This document shows, in pieces, positions 8,640 to 15,672 of a stretch of DNA of 64,000 nt. The stretch covers positions 9,479 through 73,478 of the forward strand of contig DATFYM010000002.1 of the NCBI GenBank assembly GCA_035315065.1, in the 5' to 3' direction. The position numbers and the translations under genes are program-made. How positions within the stretch are numbered: the first letter of the stretch is position 1; each line of letters begins with the position of its first letter. Origin of the DNA: DATFYM01 sp035315065 (GTDB lineage Bacteria; Acidobacteriota; Terriglobia; UBA7540). A model generated the notes under the pieces. The model saw only the letters and a program-made list of their open reading frames with translations. It was not told where the DNA came from and made no database searches.

Positions 8640-8935
8640 AGCAAATCGGTGGATTCGTTTTTCGAAAAACTCCCAGCTTTCAGCCGCCGCCCTATCAGCG
8701 CCTGCCCATTTGCCCTTTGCCCTTTGCCCTTTGCCATTTGCCTTCCTGCCCGCTGCCTACTGCCGACCGCTTTCCGCCCTCTAACGGTGGCTTCGTTCCT
8801 GACTTTTCCACCGCCCGATCCTTCGTTTTCAAGCAAATCGGTGGCTTCGTTTTTGAAAAGCTATCAGCTTTCAGCCGTCAGCCATCAGCTTCCTGCCATT
8901 TGCCTTTTGCCATTTGCCTTTTGCCTTTCTTTTCT
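8640..8935 (+). repeat. Half doublet, heptad arrays and complete 54-bp doublet
   Basis: A single GGTGGATTCG motif at about 8646 is followed by TCAGC words, then TTTGCCC/TTTGCCT words (about 8700-8760). A complete doublet follows at 8785/8839, then more TCAGC and TTTGCC arrays to about 8935. Confidence 0.8.
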
Positions 8936-8942
8936 CTTTCCT

Positions 8943-9290
8943 GTCGGCCAGGGCGCGGCCGTTCGCATCAGATTGAACCTGGACACGAACCACACGACTT
9001 GGCCCATTTTCCGAAAAGTCGCACCATTTGCCCTCCGCCTGGGTGAACTTCGGAAATGGGTTCGTAATGGGTTCGGTCCCGGGGCACGATCGTTTGTTTT
9101 CAATAAGTCGATGGCTTCGGTCCTGAAAAAAACGATTACGTTCTGCGCTCCACCAAGAACTGGCCAGAGCGAATCGTCGGGCATCTGGATGATCAAATAT
9201 ATGATTCAAGATAACTACCCTATCGTAGCTCCGCATCCGGCCGGTAAACTCCAGTTGTTTAAGTTATTTATCAATAACTCTCATGATACC
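8943..9290 (+). repeat. Long noncoding direct repeat, copy B
   Basis: Homologous to 8278-8620 and separated from it by about 665 bp start to start. It contains the TTCGGTCC pair at 9072 and 9116 (44 bp). From 9290 to the gene at 9522 I see only degenerate TGCC arrays (about 9460-9490). Confidence 0.75.
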
Positions 9291-9521
9291 CTTCAACTAA
9301 ACCGTCTGCCCGTGTATCATTCTCTGGCACAAGCTGCCGGATTCTCTCTCTACGGAGGTTTTTCCTGCCCATCACCATCACTGCCAACTCTCAGTTGTCG
9401 GCCATCACCTTCTAGTCTTCCCGTGCCGCGCTACTGTCGGCGGGCCCTTTGCGTACCTACCGACTGCCTTCTGCCGACTGCCGACTGCTTCTTGACGACC
9501 CTCAACTCCTCTTGTCAACGG

Positions 9522-10472
9522 TTATTGCGACTTCCCTTTCGCATGTCCTTCTTCACGATAACGGAGAGCTTCAGCCGCGTCGCTTAACGGGTAGCGCCTG
9601 TCGATGACGGGTACAACTTTTCCGGCTTCAAGAAGACTTTTCAGAAAAACCAAATCCTTCGTGTTTATCTTCGCAATAAAGAAACGCATCTTCTTGCTCC
9701 CAATCCGTGATAGGAATGGTCCCAGTAACATAGCTTGAAAAACTCGACCCAAACCACCTCCGACCATGACAAAAATTCCGTCCTGACTCAGCGCACGCCG
9801 GTAATCGAAAATCGAATGATGGGCGTTCACACCGAGAATGAGATCGTAACGCTGGCCACTTTGCGTGAAATCTTCTCGAGTGTAATCAATGACATGGTCT
9901 GCGCCAAGCGATCGCGCCGTGTCCACATTCCTCGTACTGCACACGGCAGTGACCTCAGCCCCGAACGATTTGGCAATCTGGACCGCAAACGTACCCACAC
10001 CACCAGACGCGCCATCAACCAGAACCTTTTGGCCTCGCTGAATCCGTCCCTTGTCACGAAGACCCTGGAGGGCGGTGATTGCCGCCACGGGTACAGCTGC
10101 GGCATCCTCGAACGATAGGTTGGCCGGCTTCAGCGCCAGTTTATCTTCAACCGCACACACATACTCGGCAAACCCTCCCACACCTTTTCCCCCGAACACC
10201 TCGTCGCCGGGCTGAAACTGTTTTACGTGTCTGCCAACCGCTTCAACTCGCCCCGCGATATCACAGCCTATGACCTTGTATTTTGGTTTGAGCAGCCCCC
10301 CGATCATCGGGAGGAAGAACAACGGTCCTCTCATGGAGAAACTGTCAAGCGGATTTACAGATGCCGCGTAGATTTTTATCAGGACCTCGTTGTCCGCGGG
10401 GGTAGGTACTGCAATCTCGCTTAGCTGCAACACATCCGGCGGTCCGTATTGCGTGTGTACGATCGCTTTCAT
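9522..10472 (-). CDS. NAD(P)-dependent zinc-independent-type alcohol dehydrogenase / quinone oxidoreductase (MDR family)
   Basis: 316 residues from the ATG at 10472 (MKAIVHTQYG); a TTG 12 bp upstream is possible but less likely. N-terminal GroES-like domain with VLIKIYAASVNPLDS; Rossmann fold with the nucleotide motif VDGASGGVGTFAVQIAKSFG (about residues 145-165) and VIDYTREDF. The cysteine ligands of catalytic and structural zinc are absent, as in the quinone oxidoreductase branch. It probably reduces a quinone, enone or aldehyde with NAD(P)H; the substrate cannot be read from sequence. It stands alone between repeat blocks. Confidence 0.88.
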   Translation of the reverse strand: MKAIVHTQYGPPDVLQLSEIAVPTPADNEVLIKIYAASVNPLDSFSMRGPLFFLPMIGGLLKPKYKVIGCDIAGRVEAVGRHVKQFQPGDEVFGGKGVGGFAEYVCAVEDKLALKPANLSFEDAAAVPVAAITALQGLRDKGRIQRGQKVLVDGASGGVGTFAVQIAKSFGAEVTAVCSTRNVDTARSLGADHVIDYTREDFTQSGQRYDLILGVNAHHSIFDYRRALSQDGIFVMVGGGLGRVFQAMLLGPFLSRIGSKKMRFFIAKINTKDLVFLKSLLEAGKVVPVIDRRYPLSDAAEALRYREEGHAKGKSQ

Positions 10473-10479
10473 AAAGTGC

Positions 10480-10870
10480 TTCAAGAGTTCTCAGCTCTCG
10501 GCCGTCAGCCATCAGCTTCCCGCGCTGCCTTTTGACTTCCGGCGACTCCGTTCTGCCGACCATCGCCTGGAATGGCCCTCCGACCGTGATCCGTCCCCCA
10601 AATGGGTTCGTAATGGGTTCGGTCCCAAGTATCGCCTTTCGTTTTCAATAACTCAGTGGCTTCGGTCCTTCAAAATCGACTGATTCGCTTCCTTCTTGTC
10701 ACAGCCTTGACACTGCCGAATGCCTTCTGCCTGCCGTCGGCTGCTTTCCGCGTTCTAACGGTGGCTTCGTTCCTGATTTCTCCAGAGCCCGATCCTTTGT
10801 TTTCTATCAAATCGGTGGCCTCTTTCTTCAAAAAGTTCCCGGCTTTCAGTTGTCAGCCATCGGTTTCCGA
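10480..10870 (+). repeat. Repeat block: TCAGC array, GGGTTCGGTCC element and 54-bp doublet
   Basis: TCAGC words at 10485-10520; AAATGGGTTCG at about 10599, then TTCGGTCC at 10618 and 10661; TGCCTTC array at about 10715-10750; GGTGGCTTCG doublet at 10759/10813, the second motif degenerate but the 54-bp spacing kept. This fills the whole 407-bp gap and no gene is seen. Confidence 0.8.
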
Positions 10871-10879
10871 TGATTCCGT

Positions 10880-11563
10880 TCAAGGTTGCTTTGGTTCTGA
10901 AGCACTATTCATGCCTTTGACCAGAATCCACACCCCGATTGTAAATTCAAAGGGGACGTAGGGAAGGTACAGGAAAAATGAAACTTGATGGCCAAACACA
11001 GCAAACAGTGTCCCTACCAGGCAAGGGAAAACTGCTATCAGACCCCAGAGAGACAGCGCACGGGGAACAATTCTCGATTTGTCGAGCAGGTAATAAAAAA
11101 GGATCGCACCCAAACAAAAAGCCAACATACTCAGCGTAGCTCCAACAAAATCCATGGATTCCAACGCCAGGTTTCCTATCGTCTGCAAATAGGCAGGGTG
11201 TCCTGCGGTTACATATTCCTGACTTGTGCGAAGGAGAGAGAAAGAGGCTATTTTGCTGGTAGCAACCAGCGCCGCTTCTAAGACATAGAACCCCATGGCA
11301 ACAAGAGCTACGGTTTCGTTCTGATTCCTCAGGGTTATAAAAAGAACGGCCCCTAAAAAGATGACGCCAAAGGCGGTGATCATATCAACCAAAATGTTTG
11401 CTCTCATCAGCCAGGCATTATTGGCAACCTTGATCATACTTTCACTTATATTTCCAGTCGGCGTCAATGCCAGTTTCAGAATCAGTCCACTGATCAAAGA
11501 TGTAATCGCCTGAAGAAGAAATGCACCTCCCAAAACTCTTGAAGTACTGTTGACTGAATCCAT
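10880..11563 (-). CDS. DUF4386 family membrane protein
   Basis: 227 residues with six predicted helices: helix 1 at about residues 8-30, then GVIFLGAVLFITL, a middle block with ATSKIASFSLL, the motif LAFCLGAILFYYLL, and SLWGLIAVFPCLVGTLFAV. This spacing and the 'LSLWGL' region match the DUF4386 family of bacterial integral membrane proteins, which has no known function. Codon use is AT-richer than its neighbours (many ATA/TTT-like codons), hinting at a different recent history from the GC-rich genes around it. Repeat blocks lie on both sides. Confidence 0.75.
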   Translation of the reverse strand: MDSVNSTSRVLGGAFLLQAITSLISGLILKLALTPTGNISESMIKVANNAWLMRANILVDMITAFGVIFLGAVLFITLRNQNETVALVAMGFYVLEAALVATSKIASFSLLRTSQEYVTAGHPAYLQTIGNLALESMDFVGATLSMLAFCLGAILFYYLLDKSRIVPRALSLWGLIAVFPCLVGTLFAVFGHQVSFFLYLPYVPFEFTIGVWILVKGMNSASEPKQP

Positions 11564-11599
11564 TTCTTATTCCCTGTTGTTTATTTCGATGACGCTGTC

Positions 11600-11720
11600 G
11601 ATTGACTTCCGCCTACTGACGACTGCTTTCCGCCCTCTAAGGTGGCTTCGTTCCTGACTTTTCCAGAACCCGATCCTTTGTTTTCATGCAAATCGGTGGC
11701 TTCGTTTTTCAAATTGGGAA
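11600..11720 (+). repeat. TGCC array and 54-bp GGTGGCTTCG doublet
   Basis: Degenerate heptads lead into GCTTTCCGCCCTCTAAGGTG. The doublet motifs are at 11640 and 11694, 54 bp apart. The block touches the 3' end of the second 181-residue gene, exactly as at 7439-7520. Confidence 0.85.
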
Positions 11721-11729
11721 CTGATCCCG

Positions 11730-12275
11730 CTAGCGCCGGGTTGCGACCGCAAGTCCTGCGTTCTGCATCACCGCCGCCACCAGGAAACCCCCGATTAGTA
11801 TCCCGCCCGCGACCGCATACAGCCGGGTCGCTGGGGCCTGCGCCAGCCCCGCGCCGCCAATGCCGCCGGCGACGGTGAACTCGGCCCATTCACATGCCGC
11901 CCAAGCTGCCAACATGTCCCCGCCCAGCGGGAACATCGAGAACAGCCCAATGTTTCCAGCTACTGCGAACACAAGTCCAAACGCGGCGCCGAACCTGGCG
12001 CCCGCCGCCGCACCACGGATGCCCAGGTGCCGCTCCAACCACAGCAGCAACGCAGTCAACAGCAGAAAAGAACCGTAACCGAAAGGGATTCGCCGAAACA
12101 TCAGCGCAGGCGGCAAGAACACCGGCCCGGGGTTGACGTAGTACCGCGACAGAAGACCGGCACTGAACAGGAAGTCTACACCGAGGAATGCGATCCACAT
12201 CGCGCCGGCGATGGCGACCAGGCGTCCCATAGTCAGCCGCAGTTCATTGTCATGTGCTGTCGTCGGGACGTTCAT
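11730..12275 (-). CDS. Hypothetical membrane protein, copy 2 of a duplicated pair
   Basis: 181 residues, about 92% identical by eye to the gene at 7530-8075; most changes are conservative (T/N, I/M, M/L, S/A), with a few such as L/W. Both frames are intact and the changes keep the helices, suggesting that both copies are or were recently under selection. The flanks are shared: the same repeat follows the stop and the same AAGAAGCTCTCAGC array precedes the start. The family is not recognised. Confidence 0.75.
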   Translation of the reverse strand: MNVPTTAHDNELRLTMGRLVAIAGAMWIAFLGVDFLFSAGLLSRYYVNPGPVFLPPALMFRRIPFGYGSFLLLTALLLWLERHLGIRGAAAGARFGAAFGLVFAVAGNIGLFSMFPLGGDMLAAWAACEWAEFTVAGGIGGAGLAQAPATRLYAVAGGILIGGFLVAAVMQNAGLAVATRR

Positions 12276-12295
12276 GCACTTCCCTCTGGTTTAAG

Positions 12296-12515
12296 AAGCT
12301 CTCAGCTCTCAGCCATCAGCTATCAGCCATCAGCTTCCTGCCTTTTGCCTTTTGCCCTTTGCCTTTCTTTTCTCTTCCTGCCGACTACCTGCTGCCGACC
12401 GCTTTCCGCCCTGTAACGGTGGCTTCGTTCCTGACTTTTCCACAGCCCGATCCTTTGTTTTCATGCAAATCGGTGGCTTCGTTTTTGGAAGCTCTCAGCT
12501 TTCAGCCATCAGTCT
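12296..12515 (+). repeat. TCAGC and TTTGCC arrays, 54-bp doublet, TCAGC array
   Basis: Tandem TCAGCTC/TCAGCCA words (12300-12335), TTTTGCC words (12340-12365), TGCCGAC words, then the junction GCTTTCCGCCCTGTAACGG. The doublet is at 12417/12471, followed again by TCAGCTT words. This is the clearest copy of the composite order. Confidence 0.88.
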
Positions 12516-12617
12516 GCCCGCCACTTGCCGTCTGCCCATTGCCTTTTGCCTGTCTTGCTCCCTGCGACCCGCTTCTCCTGACTGACGAGAAAGAGAGGAA
12601 AGGGGGTGGCCATCTGC

Positions 12618-12637
12618 CCCAGGGCTTTCGCCCTGGG
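12618..12637. repeat. REP-like hairpin CCCAGGGC-TTTC-GCCCTGGG
   Basis: Perfect 8-bp arms with a 4-bp loop, followed by GCTACATTATTTCGCCG and a second small palindrome CCGCTCCGCGG. It is not adjacent to any gene end. Confidence 0.75.
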
Positions 12638-12669
12638 CTACATTATTTCGCCGCTCCGCGGCTTCCCCA

Positions 12670-12860
12670 CCTGCCTTCTGCCTCCTCTCGCCAGCGCGGC
12701 CTGTCGCCTGGACTGCCTGCCGGCTGCCACTGCCTCCTAACGGTGGCTTCGTTCCTGACTTTCCCACCGCCTGAGCCTTTGTTTTCTAGCAAATCGGTGG
12801 CTTCGTTTTTCAAAAAGCTTTTAGCTATCAGTCGTCAGCCATCAGCTTCCGGTCTCACTG
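12670..12860 (+). repeat. TGCC array, 54-bp doublet and TCAG array
   Basis: Doublet motifs at 12741 and 12795 (54 bp). It is the last member of the doublet family in this region. A GACGATT/AATCGTC-type array at 12915-12950 then touches the DUF362 stop codon. Confidence 0.8.
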
Positions 12861-12949
12861 TGCCACTTGCGTTCCGGCTTGTCTGGGTCCGGAGCCCGAC
12901 CGGAAACCGTCTTGCAATCGTCAACCGTAAATCGTAAATCGTCAATTCC

Positions 12950-13972
12950 TCACACCTCCACCTTCTCAATCTGACTCGGCTGATTCGTCCCCAGCCGGTG
13001 CCGGGCATCGGCGGCCGTCGCGATGTACGTGGGCGCCCGTTTCTCGGCCTCCAGGGACTTCATGCCTTGCTCCGACCTTTTCTGTTCAATCAGCCGCCAA
13101 CCGGTGTAGTCGAGAGCCACGGGGTCCTGGGCCACCAGCAATCCGTTAAAGGGCCAAGACCACTGAGGCATGTAGGAAGGCCCGCCTTCGTATTGCGCGG
13201 TCGTGGCGTCACAGATGCTGAGCCGGATTTTCTGCCGAATCGGCGGCAGCATATTTACGTCGGCGATGTAGGGGTCGCCCACATCGAGGTGATACTTGTT
13301 GGGGTTGTGGATGGCGCCGAAGAGATTCTTGAGTGCCAGCGTTATGCCGGCGATTCCATGGTCCTTGAGCACGGGCAGGTTGATGACCGCGTCGCAAGTA
13401 CGAGTGAGGGTTCTCGACACCAAGCTGCCAACACTGCCGTAGATCGCGAGGTCCTGCTCGTAACCCGCGCTATCGTTGCCGATGTAGCGGATCCCTGACT
13501 GCTTCGATCCAGGCCGAAAGCCCGCGCTTTCCAGATCGCCGTCCAGCCGGTCCCACACCACGATGTCCTTGATGCCCGCCTGCTGGAGTCGCTCCGCGAT
13601 CGCTTCCACCAGCATCACGTTGGTGGAGGCGGTGCCTCGTCCCGCCAGGCAGTTGACTTTCAGGCCTACCACTTCGCCCGGCCGCACCAACTTCTTCCAA
13701 GCGGCTAAGGGAGAGTCGCAGTCATAGAAAGACTGCATGGCTCGATCCAGCAGTTTCAGGAGCCGTGCGGAGTCGACGCTCGCGCCTGACCCTCGCAGCG
13801 CCGCGTCCCGCGCCACCACGACTCTCGATTTAGTCTGTAGGGCGGCAGGTGCCGATCCCGCATGCGGGACCGGCGCTACACCCAACGCGGCGCCAGCAAT
13901 GCAGGTCCGCAGAAACTCGCGACGATTAGACCCACAAAAAATGGGCTTTAACTCCGAATTCTCCAGTGGCAT
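12950..13972 (-). CDS. DUF362 domain protein with Tat signal
   Basis: 340 residues from the ATG at 13972; an upstream in-frame GTG at 14011 adds 13 residues. Residues about 16-45 read NRREFLRTCIAGAALG, a twin-arginine signal, so the folded protein is expected outside the cytoplasm. The DUF362 body follows: VGLKVNCLAGRG, INLPVLKDHGIAGITLALKN and the C-terminal DPVALDYTGW. DUF362 proteins are often linked to iron-sulfur or ferredoxin modules, but this one carries no ferredoxin domain. It is transcribed divergently from a second DUF362 gene and a polyferredoxin gene. A CRP-like palindrome lies about 120 bp upstream. A relic of its 3' end lies at 7152-7235. Confidence 0.85.
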   Translation of the reverse strand: MPLENSELKPIFCGSNRREFLRTCIAGAALGVAPVPHAGSAPAALQTKSRVVVARDAALRGSGASVDSARLLKLLDRAMQSFYDCDSPLAAWKKLVRPGEVVGLKVNCLAGRGTASTNVMLVEAIAERLQQAGIKDIVVWDRLDGDLESAGFRPGSKQSGIRYIGNDSAGYEQDLAIYGSVGSLVSRTLTRTCDAVINLPVLKDHGIAGITLALKNLFGAIHNPNKYHLDVGDPYIADVNMLPPIRQKIRLSICDATTAQYEGGPSYMPQWSWPFNGLLVAQDPVALDYTGWRLIEQKRSEQGMKSLEAEKRAPTYIATAADARHRLGTNQPSQIEKVEV

Positions 13973-14083
13973 GGTTGCACCCGTCAGCCCAGATCGGTTA
14001 GCCAGGCACACGAATGCCCGACGCGATGCCCTAAAGTTAAACCCTTGACAAAAGTGCCGTCAGTATCACCGGTCACCCGTGCC

Positions 14084-14099
14084 TGTGACTAACGTCACT
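14084..14099. promoter_or_regulatory. CRP/FNR-family-like palindrome TGTGAC-N4-GTCACT
   Basis: TGTGACTAACGTCACT fits TGTGA-N6-TCACA, the CRP-type consensus, except for the last base. An almost identical site lies upstream of the pyruvate:ferredoxin oxidoreductase gene at 42715. It sits between two divergent DUF362 genes and could serve either. Confidence 0.55.
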
Positions 14100-14139
14100 G
14101 CGGGTCAGGTCCTTAGTTGGATAAGTTCCAGATGGCCGT

Positions 14140-14282
14140 TAAGAATTGACGGTTGCAGATTGACGATTGGAAGAGGACCACCAATGACGATTGTCTGGGC
14201 CTATTGAAGGCCGCCGCGGCCTGCTTCTCTTTCTTTTTCAGTCGTCAATCGTAAATCTGTCCCGCCAGGCGGGATCAATTCT
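14140..14282. repeat. Inverted repeat of GACGATT words
   Basis: Left arm ATTGACGGTTGCAGATTGAC and GATTGG (14145-14172); right arm TCGTCAATCGTAAATC (14243-14260), then a small palindrome CCCGCCAGGCGGG. The rest of 13973-14375 shows only the CRP-like site. Confidence 0.7.
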
Positions 14283-14375
14283 TCGCCTTTGTCAGGAATT
14301 GGGTGTAACAGCACATTAGCCAGTCCGCACCCTGGGCCTTATATCCCGTTTACGGGGTTATTTCAGGGGCCATCT

Positions 14376-15377
14376 ATGGGCGCCAAAACCGATCTGCCGG
14401 GCCGTCGTCACGCTTTGCTTAAACTGGCGCGCTTGGGAGGATTGGGAGGGTTGGGAGCAGCTACCGCCGGTCTGGGTGTCTGGCTTAGCGCCCGCAGCAA
14501 GCAGCCCGAAGAGAACCCAGAGGAGAGCTTAGCTGCGAGCTTTGAACCCCGTCGAAACCTGCCGCCCGATCCAAACCTGCCCGAGTTGGTGGTGGTGCAA
14601 GGCGAGGACCCGCGACTGCTGGTGCGCAGATCGCTCGAAGGACTGGGCGGCATAGGGCGGTTTGTCGTCCAGGGTGATGTGGTCCTGATCAAGCCGAACA
14701 TCGCCTGGGACCGCACGCCGGAGCAGGCGGCCAACACCAATCCCCAGGTGGTGGCGGAGATGGTCCGACTCTGCCGGGAGGCCGGGGCGCGGAAGGTGAT
14801 CGTCACTGACGTGAGTTGCAACGACCCCCGGCGCTGTTTCCGGCGCAGTGGCATCGCTGAGGCCGCGAGCGCCGAGGGCGCGGAAGTGGTCCTGCCCGAG
14901 GATCGGCACTTCAAGAGGGTCAACCTGCCAGGAAACCTCGGTTCGTGGCCCGTGCTGGAGCCCCTTCTCACCGCCGATAAGGTGATCAACATCCCTGTCG
15001 CTAAACATCACAGCCTGACAGGCGTGACCCTGGGCATGAAGAACTGGATCGGCATCGTGGGCGGGCCTCGGGTTTGGCTGCACCAGGATATTCACACCAG
15101 TGTAGTCGACCTGGCCGAATTCGCGCGGCCGACGGTCACCATCATCGATGCCTATCGCGTCCTCGTGCGCAACGGCCCCACCGGCGGAAGCCTTTCCGAC
15201 GTCGAGGTAAGGAAGACGTTGATTGCCGGCACCGACCCAGTAGCGCTGGACGCCTATGCCGCCAAGACCTATTGGAACCTGGACCCGCGATCGCTGAGGT
15301 ATCTGAAGATCGCCAGCGATCGTGGTCTGGGAAACATGAACTTCGAGCAAGTGAGGTCGCAAAAGGTGACGCTGTGA
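14376..15377 (+). CDS. DUF362 domain protein with twin-arginine N-terminus
   Basis: 333 residues from ATG 14376 (MGAKTDLPGRRHALLKLARL); an upstream in-frame start at 14289 would put 29 unlikely residues before the signal. GRRHALLK followed by a Gly/Ala/Leu helix looks like a Tat signal or membrane anchor. Body: VVLIKPNIAWDRTPEQAAN, VIVTDVSCNDPRRC, INIPVAKHHSLTGVTLGMKN, and DPVALDAYAAKTYW near the end, the same core as its divergent paralogue. The NapH-NapG-type gene follows after 295 bp, so they may form one operon. The likely setting is extracytoplasmic redox chemistry; the exact activity is unknown. Confidence 0.85.
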   Translation: MGAKTDLPGRRHALLKLARLGGLGGLGAATAGLGVWLSARSKQPEENPEESLAASFEPRRNLPPDPNLPELVVVQGEDPRLLVRRSLEGLGGIGRFVVQGDVVLIKPNIAWDRTPEQAANTNPQVVAEMVRLCREAGARKVIVTDVSCNDPRRCFRRSGIAEAASAEGAEVVLPEDRHFKRVNLPGNLGSWPVLEPLLTADKVINIPVAKHHSLTGVTLGMKNWIGIVGGPRVWLHQDIHTSVVDLAEFARPTVTIIDAYRVLVRNGPTGGSLSDVEVRKTLIAGTDPVALDAYAAKTYWNLDPRSLRYLKIASDRGLGNMNFEQVRSQKVTL

Positions 15378-15431
15378 AGGAAGGGCCGCTTTTATGCGGA
15401 GCGACATAATTCGCTGCGGGAAAACTCCATG

Positions 15432-15617
15432 GCTGTCATGCTGAACGCAGATTCCATGAGCCTTTGGCTCGCCACTGTGCATGAAAATGGCCTCGTTGGA
15501 GCAAGTCTTTTTTTTTCAGTACCGCCTTTGGCTATTTTCATGGCAGCGAAGCATCTCTCTTCTTGCCGGCTGAGGCAGCACAAGAGAGATTCTTCGCTAC
15601 GCTTAGAATGACATGCC
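15432..15617. repeat. Degenerate inverted repeat, TGTCATTCTGAGCGAAG family
   Basis: Left arm near 15432 (GCTGTCATGCTGAACGCAG) and right arm GAGATTCTTCGCTACGCTTA (about 15586-15605) then GAATGACATGCC. A better-preserved copy lies at 26951-27040. Nothing else is seen in the 295-bp gap. Confidence 0.6.
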
Positions 15618-15672
15618 GACGCTTATCGCGAATGCATGTTGTTTTGTCGAAGTCGTCAATCAGCCGTCGTGA

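Noticed and set aside
8619..9587. A plus-strand open frame of 322 codons through the repeat block.
   Set aside because: It consists of repeat elements read in one frame, has no family signal or ribosome-binding site, and the two homologous copies within it are in different frames.
3858..12860. The evenly spaced GGTGGCTTCG motifs looked at first like a CRISPR array.
   Set aside because: The sequence between the motifs is conserved from copy to copy, only two motifs occur per element, and no cas gene is present.
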